The notes: generated by a model from the letters alone, not told the origin. A DNA stretch of 64,000 nt from Nocardioides sp. 503 (GCF_004522095.1 NZ_SPUI01000003.1:248001-312000), one strand, 5' to 3'; counted from the stretch's first letter, positions 1 through 9,721 are shown. Made by a program: numbers and translations.

Positions 1-1
1 C

Positions 2-1315
2 CCCGGGCTCACGGCCCCCGGGGCGGTCGCCGGCACGTTCGCCTACCTCGCCCCCGAGCGGCTCCGCGGCGAGCCGGCCACCCCGAGCGCCGACCTCTAC
101 GCCCTCGGGTGCGTGCTGTGGACGGCCCTGACCAACGCCACGCCGTACGCCGGCAGCGACGTACAGATCGCCATGAGCCACATCAGCGACCCGGTGCCGC
201 AGCTCGCCGACACCTCGCCGGTCGCGCGCGGCGTCAACGACGTGCTGCAGCGCGCGATGGCCAAGGAGCCCGCCCAGCGCTACCCCACGGCCGCCGCCAT
301 GCGCGCGGACCTGCAGCAGCTGGCGCGCCTGGCGCAGACCACCCCGCACCCGCCGCTGGTGCCGCACCGCTCGACGTCACCCGGCCCGCCCCCTCCCCCG
401 CCGCCGTCGCAGCCCTCGAGCCCCTCCCACCCGGCGCACTTCTCTCCGCCGCCGCCGTCGCCCCCGCGGCCGTCGTACCCGTCCCACCCGTCCCACCCGT
501 CGGCGCCGACGATGCTGCCGTTCCGACCGCCGCCGCCCGCGCCGTCGCGCAGCGGCCGGCGCACGGCGCTCGTGGTGGCCGCCGCCGTCGCCCTCGTGGC
601 CGGGACCGTCGCCGTCGTCGCGAACCAGGGGTCCGACGACGACCCGACCACCACCTCGACGTCCTCCTCGGAGCCCACCTCGACCGGGTCCAGCAGCGAC
701 CCCACCGAGTCCCCCACCGAGTCCCCCACCGACTCGCCCACGATCGAGATCGACCCGAGCCTGCCCACGGTCAGCGCTCCCCCACCGCCTCCCACCAGCA
801 CGGGGCCGAAGCCGACGTACCCGGACGTGCCGCCCGCCACGGGCATCAAGCTCGCGGTCGGCAAGGCCGAGATGCGCGCCCCCGCCGGCTGGGGCCGGGT
901 CACCGAGACCAAGATCCCCAACAACGGCGTGGGCTCGCGCGACTACTCCGACTACGAGGGCTACTACTCCTCGGTCTTCCTCGAGCGCACCGAGCCGCGC
1001 TTCCCGCTGTCCTCGCTGAGCCTGCTCGAGCTCGTCGCCATGGGTGCGGTGCAGGCGCTGGCCGACAACAACCCCGAGATCAAGCTGATCGGCCAGGACA
1101 AGCTGAAGCCGGGCTGGCTCGACGGCGAGCAGGCCGCCCGCGTGCGCGGCGTCTACTCCAACTCCAAGACCGGCTTCTCCTTCGCCGAGGAGTCGTGGTT
1201 CGTGCAGCGCGGCAAGTTCCTCTACCGGATCACCTTCCAGCACAGCAAGGTCGACCCCCTGGAGAAGCGGCGCGCCGACATCGACCCGGTCACCGTGTCG
1301 TTCCGCTGGCGCTGA
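2..1315 (+). CDS. Ser/Thr protein kinase, C-terminal part (gene begins before the window)
   Basis: This is the 3' portion of a bacterial Hanks-type (PknB-like) Ser/Thr kinase. The reading frame is open from the left edge, so the ATP-binding lobe and catalytic loop are missing. Visible pieces are the end of the activation segment (GTFAYLAPER), the following helix (SADLYALGCVLW) and the helical end of the C-lobe (AMAKEPAQRYP). A long Pro/Ser-rich juxtamembrane linker follows, then one membrane helix (TALVVAAAVALVAGTVAVVA). A Thr/Ser/Pro-rich stalk leads to an outer domain of roughly 170 residues that carries no PASTA repeats. The expected role is phosphorylation of cytosolic proteins in response to an outer-domain signal. 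The kinase call is firm; the function of the outer domain is unknown. Confidence 0.9.
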   Translation, partial: PGLTAPGAVAGTFAYLAPERLRGEPATPSADLYALGCVLWTALTNATPYAGSDVQIAMSHISDPVPQLADTSPVARGVNDVLQRAMAKEPAQRYPTAAAMRADLQQLARLAQTTPHPPLVPHRSTSPGPPPPPPPSQPSSPSHPAHFSPPPPSPPRPSYPSHPSHPSAPTMLPFRPPPPAPSRSGRRTALVVAAAVALVAGTVAVVANQGSDDDPTTTSTSSSEPTSTGSSSDPTESPTESPTDSPTIEIDPSLPTVSAPPPPPTSTGPKPTYPDVPPATGIKLAVGKAEMRAPAGWGRVTETKIPNNGVGSRDYSDYEGYYSSVFLERTEPRFPLSSLSLLELVAMGAVQALADNNPEIKLIGQDKLKPGWLDGEQAARVRGVYSNSKTGFSFAEESWFVQRGKFLYRITFQHSKVDPLEKRRADIDPVTVSFRWR

Positions 1316-1349
1316 GCCGCTCGGGTCGGTCGGTGCGAGTCGCCGCCCT

Positions 1350-1443
1350 GCAGTTTCCCCAAGGTATGCAGGGAAGCTGTCACTTCCCGGGGGCTGCACA
1401 CCGAGGGAAGTGACGGCTCGGCTGCATACCTTGGGGAAACTGC
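1350..1443. repeat. Long composite inverted repeat
   Basis: The outer arms, 1350-1370 and 1423-1443, are a perfect 21-bp inverted repeat. Inside them a second perfect pair (GTCACTTCCC at 1379-1388 and GGGAAGTGAC at 1405-1414) continues the stem after an 8/8-nt internal segment that is itself partly paired. The 16-nt loop is 1389-1404. The element lies between the convergent kinase gene and groEL. It has no T-tract, so it is not a classic intrinsic terminator. It could be a bidirectional RNA hairpin or a REP-like mobile palindrome. It is not repeated elsewhere in this window. Confidence 0.8.
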
Positions 1444-1470
1444 GCTGCCGTACGCCGCCCGCAACGCCGA

Positions 1471-1498
1471 CAGGGCCCCCGCCGAAGCGGAGGCCCTG
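1471..1498. terminator. Terminator-like hairpin between kinase gene and groEL
   Basis: CAGGGCC at 1471-1477 pairs with GGCCCTG at 1492-1498. CCGC and GCGG continue the stem after one mismatch, closing on a CGAA loop. This gives a stem of about 11 pairs without a clear T-tract, in a stretch with no gene. It is placed to end transcripts arriving from either side. Function is inferred from position only. Confidence 0.4.
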
Positions 1499-1540
1499 CT
1501 GGATGGTGCTCGATGCTGGGTCGTGCTGCAGAGCTGGCTG

Positions 1541-1600
1541 GGTCTCGAGACGCGTCGCACGTCCCGGGCTCCGCCCGATCCGTGCCGACGCTCCTCGACC
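1541..1600 (-). repeat. Intergenic repeat family B, copy B4 (divergent)
   Basis: Read on the minus strand it begins GGTCGAGGAGCG (1600 down to 1589) and ends CGTCTCGAGACC (1552 down to 1541). These are the same ends seen in the copies near 25.0 kb and 56.4 kb, but the centre is longer. It lies downstream of groEL in the sense orientation of that gene. Confidence 0.45.
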
Positions 1601-1610
1601 TGCCGGTCGC

Positions 1611-1635
1611 TTCCCCGCGGCTGCGCCGCGGGGAG
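1611..1635 (-). terminator. GC-rich hairpin just after the groEL stop
   Basis: CCCCGCGGC (1613-1621) and GCCGCGGGG (1625-1633) form a 9-bp stem with a 3-nt loop, extended by about two more pairs. It starts 9 bases past the groEL stop codon on the minus strand. There is no U-run, as is common in high-GC actinobacteria. It is probably the groEL terminator. Confidence 0.55.
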
Positions 1636-1643
1636 GCGGGCCG

Positions 1644-3380
<1,737 letters not shown>

Positions 3381-3403
3381 TCAGCTCCCCGGTCCGGGGA
3401 AAG

Positions 3404-3430
3404 TTGTCACTCTCATGAGGAGAGTGCCAA
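3404..3430 (-). promoter_or_regulatory. CIRCE operator, groEL-proximal copy
   Basis: TTGTCACTC (3404-3412), a 9-bp spacer, and GAGTGCCAA (3422-3430) match the CIRCE pattern TTAGCACTC-N9-GAGTGCTAA with three changes at the ends of the arms. It is the binding site type for the HrcA heat-shock repressor. It lies between the predicted promoter and the groEL start, so HrcA bound here should block transcription. Confidence 0.8.
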
Positions 3431-3435
3431 CCTCA

Positions 3436-3464
3436 TGTTTAGCACTCGGGCAAGGCGAGTGCAA
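3436..3464 (-). promoter_or_regulatory. Predicted groEL promoter
   Basis: On the minus strand TTGCAC (3464-3459) is a good -35 box. After 17 bases TAAACA (3441-3436) could serve as a weak -10 box. The distal CIRCE element covers both boxes. Box assignment is inference from spacing and operator overlap. Confidence 0.5.
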
Positions 3465-3465
3465 A
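3439..3465 (-). promoter_or_regulatory. CIRCE operator, groEL-distal copy
   Basis: TTAGCACTC (3439-3447), a 9-bp spacer, and GAGTGCAAA (3457-3465) match the CIRCE consensus except for two bases at the right end. It overlaps the predicted -35 to -10 region of groEL. Its centre is 35 bp from the centre of the first copy, which would allow two HrcA dimers to sit side by side. Confidence 0.9.
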
Positions 3466-3473
3466 CGATCGGG

Positions 3474-4673
3474 TCACATCCACCACCGCGCGTAGCTGCC
3501 CGCAAAGACCTCCTCGCCGGGCGTGAACCCGACGATGCGCGACACCGTCTCGAAGCGGTGCGTGCCCACCCACCAGGCGACGAGCTGGGGTGCCTCGCGG
3601 CGCGACTCGTAGACGATGACCCGCTGGTTGGCCCAGCTCGCGACGGGACAGCAGGCCTTCCAGCGCTCGGTCCCGGCGGTGAAGGCCAGCACGCTCGGCC
3701 GCCCGGACGTCGCCACCAGCACCTCGGGGCCGTCAAGGCGGCCCTCCGGGAGGGAGAGCGCGACGTCGGCGTACCAGGACTGGGCGTCCCCGGCCGGGCC
3801 CGTGCGGTGCCGTCCGTACGGCGTCGCGCCGGCGCCGAGGTCCAGGCCGCCCGACGGTGCGTCGTAGCGCATCCGCCCGCTGGACTCCCCCCTCTCGATG
3901 TCGTAGACGGGCCCCTCCCCGCCCGTCGCCCGTGGCCGCAGGTAGACCTGGGTGTCGTTGGCCCAGGTCGCGTGCTCGGTGACGTTCGCGCCGGTGCCGA
4001 CCCGTCGCCACTCGCGCAGGCCCAGGTCGTAGACCATCAGGTGCCCGTCCTGGGGGAACTGCAGGTAGGCGCCGGTGGGCGAGAGCATCGAGTCCCCGGT
4101 GGGCGGACCCTCGTAGCCGTCCTCGTGCGTCACCGGCTCGAGCCGGGACACGTCGAGCGTGCGGTAGGAGCCGTCGGGCGCGACCAGCACCACACGTGAG
4201 CCGCCGCGGTCGTCGGAGACCGCGAACGCGGCCTCGGCGCGGTCGACCGGGTCGGTCTCGACCGGCCGGGCGTCGGCGGACAGGTCGACCACCTCGGGCA
4301 GCGGCGGGCGGGCCAGGTCCATGACCGGCAGCGCGTCCTCCTGCGCGGGCGTGGGCGAGAAGTAGACCGGTGCGCCGTCGAGGCGGGTGTCGGGCCTCGC
4401 GCTGGTCACGTCGGGGCCGGTGGCCGTGGCCGGCGAGGTCGGGGGCGCGGGCGAGGACGTGGCCGGCCCGGGCGAGGAGCGCCCCGGGTCGTCGTCGAGC
4501 ACGGTCACGACGCCGGCCACCCCGACGACCGCCGCGGCCGCGCCGGCCATGACGGCGAGGGTCCGCCGGCGGCGTACCCGCTGCGCCCGGCGCCAGGCCG
4601 CGTCCGAGACGTCGGGCATGGTCACGTCGGCCACCTGCTCGTGCAGGAGGTCCCTCAGGTTCTCGGTGGTCAT
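3474..4673 (-). CDS. Membrane-anchored partner protein of a SigE-type sigma factor
   Basis: This is a protein of 399 residues whose start overlaps the stop of the sigma factor gene by 4 bp, so the two are translationally coupled. The cytoplasmic N-terminal segment (about 1-35, [20 protein letters not shown]) has the short charged form seen in membrane partners of SigE-family sigma factors. One membrane helix follows (about 38-59) and then a Pro/Ser/Thr linker. The outer domain of about 310 residues has repeated short strands with GxYxxLD and W motifs, which suggests a beta-propeller-like fold. The likely role is anti-sigma or sensory control of the adjacent sigma factor. No zinc-binding HxxxCxxC anti-sigma motif is present, so that role is inferred from context. 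Confidence 0.7.
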   Translation of the reverse strand: MTTENLRDLLHEQVADVTMPDVSDAAWRRAQRVRRRRTLAVMAGAAAAVVGVAGVVTVLDDDPGRSSPGPATSSPAPPTSPATATGPDVTSARPDTRLDGAPVYFSPTPAQEDALPVMDLARPPLPEVVDLSADARPVETDPVDRAEAAFAVSDDRGGSRVVLVAPDGSYRTLDVSRLEPVTHEDGYEGPPTGDSMLSPTGAYLQFPQDGHLMVYDLGLREWRRVGTGANVTEHATWANDTQVYLRPRATGGEGPVYDIERGESSGRMRYDAPSGGLDLGAGATPYGRHRTGPAGDAQSWYADVALSLPEGRLDGPEVLVATSGRPSVLAFTAGTERWKACCPVASWANQRVIVYESRREAPQLVAWWVGTHRFETVSRIVGFTPGEEVFAGSYARWWM

Positions 4674-5170
4674 CTCAGCTCCTGGAGCAGGTCGGCGAGC
4701 TCGGGGGCGGCCTCGCGCAGGCGGCGCAGCGCGAGGTGGGTCTGGCTCTTGACGGTGCCGACGCCCACGCCCAGCACCTCGGCGGTCTCGCGCTCGGGCA
4801 GGTCGTCGTAGTAGCGCAGCACGATGACGGCGCGCTGCCGAGGGGTCAGCGCGCCCAGCGCCTCGTCCAGCAGTCGGCGACGGTCGGCCACGCCGTAGCC
4901 GTCGGAGGCGTCACTGCGGTCGGGCACGTCGGCGACCAGCTCGCGGCGGTGCTTGCGCCACCACGAGATGTTGTCGCGCACGATCACCTGGCGGGCGTAG
5001 GCCTCCGGGTTGCCGTCGCGCAGCCGCCGCCACCGCACGGCCACCTTGGTCAGCGCCTCCTGGACGAGGTCCTCGGCGCGGTGGTGGTCGCCCGTGACGA
5101 GTACGGCGGTCCGCAGCAGCGCGAGCTGCCGCTCGCCCGCCCACCGCGTGAATGCCTCGTGGTCGTCCAC
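4670..5170 (-). CDS. RNA polymerase sigma factor, SigE (ECF) family
   Basis: This 166-residue sigma-70-type factor directs RNA polymerase to stress-type promoters. Region 2 is visible as AEDLVQEALTKVAVRWRRL with the DNA-melting segment after it. Region 4 is ALTPRQRAVIVLRYYDDLPE followed by the helix-turn-helix AEVLGVGVGTVKSQTHLALRRLR. The start is a GTG at 5168-5170 preceded closely by GGAGG. No better in-frame start precedes region 2. The gene is first in an operon with the membrane protein downstream. The target regulon cannot be read from the sequence. Confidence 0.9.
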   Translation of the reverse strand: MDDHEAFTRWAGERQLALLRTAVLVTGDHHRAEDLVQEALTKVAVRWRRLRDGNPEAYARQVIVRDNISWWRKHRRELVADVPDRSDASDGYGVADRRRLLDEALGALTPRQRAVIVLRYYDDLPERETAEVLGVGVGTVKSQTHLALRRLREAAPELADLLQELR

Positions 5171-5226
5171 GGTCCTCCGTCCGTCCTCACCCCATCAACG
5201 CACGGCGGGCCCGGATGGTTGGAGGG

Positions 5227-6066
5227 TCAGAGCCGCGAGACCAGGGCGTCGGCGAAGAGCCGGGCGTTGTCGGGGATCACGTCGAGGTAGAGGCCGGGCT
5301 CGGTCACCTCGACCTCGCTGACCTTGAGCTCGCCCTCGTGGCGCAGCAGGTCGATCCGGGCGTAGACGATCTCGCGACCCACCAGCTCCGACGTGGCGGC
5401 GGTCGCGGCCTCGGCGATCCCGGCCGCCTCCGGGGAGAGGTCCGCGAGCGAGGAGGTGCCGCCGTACTCCTCGTGCACGCGCACGTCGTCGGCGCCGGCC
5501 ACCTTGTGCACCTGGCTCACCGCCCGCCCGTCGATCACGAACACCGACTCCTCGCCCTCCCGCTGCACCGAGGGCACCAGCGGCTGCACCACCCACGAGC
5601 CGGGCTCGCCCGCCGGCCCCCACGACTCGTCGCGGACGACGACCAGGCCACGCCCGCCCGCGCCCACGCGCGGCTTGACCACCGCCGGCATGACGCGGGC
5701 GACGGCGGCGCGCAGGTCGGCCACCGTGGCCGGCACCTCGGTCGGGACCACCGGCACGGACCCGAGGCCCGCGAGCTCGACGAGGTAGGCCTTGTCGGTG
5801 TTCCACCGGAAGACGTCGGCGCCGTGGAGCAGGCGCGGCCCCACCCCCTCGGCCCAGGCCAGGAAGTCCGCGAGCCGGTCCTCGTAATCCCAGGTCGAGC
5901 GCACCGCCACCAGCGACGCCTCCGCCCAGTCGACCGACGGGTCGTCCCACACCGCCCACCTGCTGCGGACGCCGCGCTCGGCGAACGCCGCGTCGAGCAC
6001 CGCGTGCCCGAGCTCGCCCTCCTCGTGAGCGCGGTCGGTGGCCAGCAGGAAGAGCGGGACGGTCAT
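5227..6066 (-). CDS. ATP-grasp domain protein (RimK / glutathione-synthetase-like)
   Basis: The product is 279 residues, the size of a minimal ATP-grasp ligase. Matching pieces are the N-terminal segment with VRSTWDYEDR, the lysine strand AVVKPRVGAGGRGLVVV, the central WVVQPLVPSVQREGEESVFVIDG, and the metal-binding end YARIDLL..GELKVSEVEVTEPGLYL. Such enzymes join a carboxylate to an amine or thiol through an acyl-phosphate. The substrate is not identifiable. It is divergent from the YCII genes, with about 90 bp between them. The family is clear; the function is unassigned. Confidence 0.8.
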   Translation of the reverse strand: MTVPLFLLATDRAHEEGELGHAVLDAAFAERGVRSRWAVWDDPSVDWAEASLVAVRSTWDYEDRLADFLAWAEGVGPRLLHGADVFRWNTDKAYLVELAGLGSVPVVPTEVPATVADLRAAVARVMPAVVKPRVGAGGRGLVVVRDESWGPAGEPGSWVVQPLVPSVQREGEESVFVIDGRAVSQVHKVAGADDVRVHEEYGGTSSLADLSPEAAGIAEAATAATSELVGREIVYARIDLLRHEGELKVSEVEVTEPGLYLDVIPDNARLFADALVSRL

Positions 6067-6157
6067 GCCGCCAAGACTGTCACCCCTGTCGATCCAGGGC
6101 TGTCTCGCCCGTCATGGGGGTGTCAGAATCCGACAGCAACGAAGCGAGAGGTCCCCC

Positions 6158-6526
6158 ATGACCGAGACCAGCACCACCTACGTCGTCCTCCTGCCCGGCG
6201 ACGAGTCCGCCTGGGAGGCCGCCTCCGAGGAGGAGCGGCGGGCGGTCTACGCCGTCCACGAGGAGTTCTCCGCAGCTCTCGAGGCACGCGGCCACACGAT
6301 CACCGGAGGGCTCGAGCTCGGCCCCTCACGGGAGGCGCGGACCCTGCGCACGGCCTCCGACGGCTCGACGACCGTGACCGACGGCCCCTACGCCGAGGCG
6401 ACCGAGCAGCTGACGGGCTTCTACGTCGTGGAGTCCTCCGACCTCGACGACCTGGTCGACGTGTGCCGCATCCTCGCCCGCGGCGAGGGCGCCATCGAGG
6501 TCCGGGCCAAGGCGGTGTCCCCGTGA
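6158..6526 (+). CDS. YCII-related domain protein
   Basis: The product is 122 residues, a one-domain YCII (DGPF-motif) protein. The signature VTDGPYAEATEQLTGFYVVE is present near residues 74-93, and the fold is a small ferredoxin-like barrel. These proteins commonly occur beside ECF sigma factors, as here, but their biochemical role is not established. The ATG at 6158 follows a GAGAGG ribosome site. The gene ends by overlapping the GTG of the next YCII gene (GTGA). It is first in an operon YCII-YCII-sigma. Confidence 0.85.
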   Translation: MTETSTTYVVLLPGDESAWEAASEEERRAVYAVHEEFSAALEARGHTITGGLELGPSREARTLRTASDGSTTVTDGPYAEATEQLTGFYVVESSDLDDLVDVCRILARGEGAIEVRAKAVSP

Positions 6527-6876
6527 AGTTCCTGGTGCTCATGGCCGAGGAGGACCACTTCGCCCGCTGGGACGCCGCCGACGAGAACGAGCGGCAGGCG
6601 GTGTTCGAGTGCTTCCACGCCTTCGACGCGGCCGTGAAGGAGCGCGGCGCGGTCCTGGGCGGCGAGGCGCTCGCCGCACCCTCGGAGGCGAGGACCGTCG
6701 GGCCCGGTCCCGAGCGCGCCGTGACCGACGGGCCGTACGCCGAGACGGTCGAGCAGACCGGCGGCTTCTACCTCGTGGAGCTGCCGTCGCACGAGGTCGC
6801 GGTCGAGCTCGCCGCGCTCCTGCCGCCGGCGTACACGATCGAGGTGCGCCCCGTCGTGGACGTGGTCTTCGACTGA
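6523..6876 (+). CDS. YCII-related domain protein, second copy
   Basis: The product is 117 residues and begins MKFLVLMAEEDHF, typical of the family, with the signature VTDGPYAETVEQTGGFYLVE. The GTG start at 6523 overlaps the previous stop, so translation is coupled. It resembles the upstream copy only moderately and could be an old duplication. Its own stop (TGA, 6874-6876) overlaps the apparent start of the sigma factor gene. Confidence 0.85.
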   Translation: MKFLVLMAEEDHFARWDAADENERQAVFECFHAFDAAVKERGAVLGGEALAAPSEARTVGPGPERAVTDGPYAETVEQTGGFYLVELPSHEVAVELAALLPPAYTIEVRPVVDVVFD

Positions 6877-8135
6877 GCGCCGTCGACGACGTCAGCGAGG
6901 CGGCCCTCGAGCGGGCGCTGCGCGACGAGTGGGGCCGGCTGCTCGCCCTGCTCGTCGCGCAGTACCGGCGCCTGGAACTCGCCGAGGACGGCCTGGCCGA
7001 CGCCTTCGAGGCGGCGGCCCGCACCTGGCGCGCCGACGGCGTGCCGGACAACCCGGCGGCGTGGCTGCTGACCGCCGCGCGCCGTCGCATCCTCGACCGG
7101 CTGCGCGCCGAGGCCGTGGCCGCCCGCAAGCTGCCGCTGCTCGCCGTCGAGGCCGACCTGACCGAGGAGGCGCAGCGGACCATGACCTCGGTGGGGGCCC
7201 ATCCCGGAGCGCCCGGCGAGCTCGGCGACGAGCGGCTGCGGCTGGTGCTGCTGTGCAGCCATCCCGACCTGGCACCGGAGGCGGCCGCGGCGCTGACGCT
7301 GCGCCTGGTGATGGGCGTGCCGACGGGCGACATCGCGCGGCTGTTCCTGGTGAGCACGACGACGATGGCCGCGCGCCTGACCCGTGCCCGCAAGCGGCTG
7401 GCGGGCGCGTCGTTCGCGCTGCCCACCGGCGCCGCCCTCGAGGCGCGCCTCGCCTCGGTGGCCGACGTCGCCTACCTCGCGTTCACCGCCGGCTACGCGC
7501 CGGGCACCGGCGAGGACGTGCTGCGCGCGGACGTCGCCGCCGAGGCTATCCGCCTCGTGCGGGTCGTGCGCGCCCTGGCGCCGAGCGACGACCTCGACGC
7601 CCTGCTCGCGCTGATGCTGCTCCAGCACTCCCGGCGCCACGCGCGGGTCGTCGACGGCGACCTCGTGCTGCTGCCCGACCAGGACCGGTCCCGCTGGCAC
7701 CACGACGAGGCCGCCGAGGCGCTGCGGCTGCTGACGCCCTTGGCCGCGAAGCCCGCGACACCGCTGCTCCTGCAGGCGCTCATCGCAGGAGAGCACGCCA
7801 TCGCGCGCCGGGCCGAGGACACCGCCTGGCCCCGCATCGTGCGCCACTACGACGAGCTCCTCGAGCTCACCGACACCCCCGTGGTCCGGCTCAACCGCGC
7901 GGTCGCGGTGGCCGAGGCGGACGGGCCCTTGGCCGGTCTCGCGGCGCTGGCGGGTCTCGCGCTGCCGGGCCACCGCCTGCCCGCCGTACGCGCGGAGCTG
8001 CTGGCGCGCGCCGGCCGCGCCGCCGATGCCCGGGCGGCGTACGACGAAGCGCTCGCGGCCTGTGAGAACGACGCGGAGGCGGCGTTCCTGCGGCGGCGCC
8101 GCGAGAGGCTCAGCCCCCGGCGACCGCCGGGATGA
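6873..8135 (+). CDS. RNA polymerase sigma factor, long ECF type with C-terminal DUF6596-like domain
   Basis: The product is about 420 residues. Region 2 (YRRLELAEDGLADAFEAAAR..WLLTAARRRILDRLR) and region 4 (LTLRLVMGVPTGDIARLFLV..TMAARLTRARKRLA) are followed by a helical domain of about 230 residues (LAFTAGYAPGTGEDVL, VRLNRAVAVAEADGPLAGL). This layout is typical of YCII-linked sigma factors, where the extra domain is thought to replace an anti-sigma factor. The start is unusual: no ATG, GTG or TTG occurs in frame between 6612 and region 2. The best candidate is CTG at 6873, overlapping the YCII stop as CTGA. The 3' end overlaps the convergent sulfur-carrier gene by 26 bp. Confidence 0.85.
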   Translation: MSAVDDVSEAALERALRDEWGRLLALLVAQYRRLELAEDGLADAFEAAARTWRADGVPDNPAAWLLTAARRRILDRLRAEAVAARKLPLLAVEADLTEEAQRTMTSVGAHPGAPGELGDERLRLVLLCSHPDLAPEAAAALTLRLVMGVPTGDIARLFLVSTTTMAARLTRARKRLAGASFALPTGAALEARLASVADVAYLAFTAGYAPGTGEDVLRADVAAEAIRLVRVVRALAPSDDLDALLALMLLQHSRRHARVVDGDLVLLPDQDRSRWHHDEAAEALRLLTPLAAKPATPLLLQALIAGEHAIARRAEDTAWPRIVRHYDELLELTDTPVVRLNRAVAVAEADGPLAGLAALAGLALPGHRLPAVRAELLARAGRAADARAAYDEALAACENDAEAAFLRRRRERLSPRRPPG

Positions 8136-8385
8136 CCGAGACCTGGGTGCCGTCGGGCGTGGGCGTGGCGAGGTCCTCGAGGAAGCGCACGTCCTCGTTG
8201 CCGACGTAGACGTTGACGAAGCGGCGCAGGGCGCCGTTGTCGTCGAGGATGCGCGCCTTGATGCCCGTGTAGCTGGCCTCCAGGTCGTCCAGCACCTCGC
8301 CGAGGGTGGCGCCCGTGGCGCTGACCTCGGACTCCCCGCCGGTGTAGGTGCGAAGGATGGTGGGGACGCGGACGGAAACGCTCAC
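8110..8385 (-). CDS. MoaD/ThiS-family sulfur carrier protein (CysO-like)
   Basis: This is a 91-residue ubiquitin-like sulfur carrier. The C-terminus is the diagnostic di-glycine (AVAGG), where a thiocarboxylate is formed after adenylation. Stretches such as VPTILRTYTGGESEVSA and RRFVNVYVGNEDVRFLEDL closely resemble mycobacterial CysO, which delivers sulfur to the cysteine synthase CysM. Here no cysM is near. The partner 40 bp upstream is a threonine-synthase-like PLP enzyme under a SAM riboswitch, which suggests the sulfur goes to homocysteine instead. An adenylating (MoeB-like) enzyme and a Mec-type peptidase are not in the window. Confidence 0.9.
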   Translation of the reverse strand: MSVSVRVPTILRTYTGGESEVSATGATLGEVLDDLEASYTGIKARILDDNGALRRFVNVYVGNEDVRFLEDLATPTPDGTQVSVIPAVAGG

Positions 8386-8425
8386 GGGTGGCTCCTGGCT
8401 CTCGGTCTGTCGGGGTCGGTCCGGC

Positions 8426-9709
8426 TCAGGCCAGACCGGTCTTGACGAAGGCGGCGTACGACGGCTCGATGGTCGCGACCGGGCCGACCGCGTCGGAGAC
8501 CGCGTCGAGGGTCTTGAGGCCGTGGCCGGTGTTGATGACGACGGTCTCGAGCGTGGTGTCGAGCTGGCCGGTCTCGACGAGCTTCTTCAGGACGCCGACC
8601 GTGGTGCCGCCGGCGGTCTCGGTGAAGATGCCCTCGGTGCGGGCCAGCAGGACGATGCCCTGGCGCACCTCGTCGTCGGTGATGTCCTCGACGGCGCCGC
8701 CGGTCTGGCGGCAGATGTCGAGCACGTAGATGCCGTCGGCGGGGTTGCCGATCGCGAGGCTCTTGGCGATCGTGTCGGGCTTGACCGGGCGGATCGCGTC
8801 GGTGCCGCCCTTGTAGGCCGCGGAGACGGGCGAGCAGCCTTCGGCCTGCGCGCCGTAGACCTTGTAGGGCTTGTCCTCGACCAGCCCGAGCTTGATCAGC
8901 TCCTGGAAGGCCTTGTGCACCTTGGTCAGCTGGGAGCCGGAGGCGACCGGGATGACGATCTGGTCGGGCAGGCGCCAGCCGAGCTGCTCGGCGATCTCGT
9001 AGCCCAGGGTCTTGGAGCCCTCGGCGTAGTAGGGCCGGACGTTGACGTTGACGAACGCCCAGCCGTCCTCCTCGCCCGCGATCTCGGAGGCGAGCTTGTT
9101 GACGTCGTCGTAGTTGCCGTTGACGGCGACGAGCGACTCGGTGAACACCGCGGAGTTGACCTGCTTGGGCTTCTCGAGGTTGCTGGGGATGAAGACCACG
9201 GTCTTGATCCCGGCGCGGGCGCCGGCGGCAGCGACCGCGTTGGCGAGGTTGCCCGTGGACGGACACGCGAAGACCTTGGAGCCGAACTCCGTGGCCGCGC
9301 TCAGCGCGCAGGCGACGACGCGGTCCTTGAAGGAGTTGGTGGGGTTGGTGCTGTCGTCCTTGACCCACAGGTTGTCGATCCCGAGCTCGCGGCCGAGGTT
9401 GCCGGCCTTGAGCAGCCGGGTGAAGCCGGGCTCCATGTTGGGGCTCTGCTCGATGTCGGTGGGGACCGGCAGCAGCGCCTTGTAGCGCCAGATGTTGCGC
9501 GGGCCGGCCTCGATCTCCTCGCGGGTCACCGCGGGGAAGTCGTAGGCGATCTCGAGGGGGCCGAAGCACTCCATGCACGCGTAGTGCGGGCCCAGCTCGA
9601 CCTCGTGGCCGCACTCGCGGCAGCTGAGGGCCCGGGCGTTGCCGAAGGCACCCTCGCGGATGGTGGGGGTGTTGGTGGTCTCGGCCTGCTCGGCGATGAC
9701 GGCGCTCAT
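8426..9709 (-). CDS. Threonine-synthase-like PLP enzyme, possible O-phosphohomoserine-dependent homocysteine synthase
   Basis: The product is 427 residues of PLP fold type II. PLP binds Lys128 in NPTNSFKDR, and the phosphate loop is PSTGNLANAV. An N-terminal zinc-ribbon-like segment has Cys30, Cys33, Cys45 and Cys48 (CREC..CMEC). By homology it would be annotated threonine synthase (O-phosphohomoserine to threonine). However, its leader is a SAM-I riboswitch, normally found on methionine genes, and the next gene encodes a sulfur carrier. I therefore infer that it may replace the phosphate of O-phosphohomoserine with carrier-bound sulfide to make homocysteine. The start at 9709 follows AAGGAGG. 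Ordinary ThrC remains the alternative. Confidence 0.8.
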   Translation of the reverse strand: MSAVIAEQAETTNTPTIREGAFGNARALSCRECGHEVELGPHYACMECFGPLEIAYDFPAVTREEIEAGPRNIWRYKALLPVPTDIEQSPNMEPGFTRLLKAGNLGRELGIDNLWVKDDSTNPTNSFKDRVVACALSAATEFGSKVFACPSTGNLANAVAAAGARAGIKTVVFIPSNLEKPKQVNSAVFTESLVAVNGNYDDVNKLASEIAGEEDGWAFVNVNVRPYYAEGSKTLGYEIAEQLGWRLPDQIVIPVASGSQLTKVHKAFQELIKLGLVEDKPYKVYGAQAEGCSPVSAAYKGGTDAIRPVKPDTIAKSLAIGNPADGIYVLDICRQTGGAVEDITDDEVRQGIVLLARTEGIFTETAGGTTVGVLKKLVETGQLDTTLETVVINTGHGLKTLDAVSDAVGPVATIEPSYAAFVKTGLA

Positions 9710-9721
9710 GTGATCCTCCTT

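Noticed and set aside
6609-6872. Upstream GTG start for the long sigma factor
   Set aside because: It would add about 88 Arg/Gly-rich residues read out of frame through the YCII gene.
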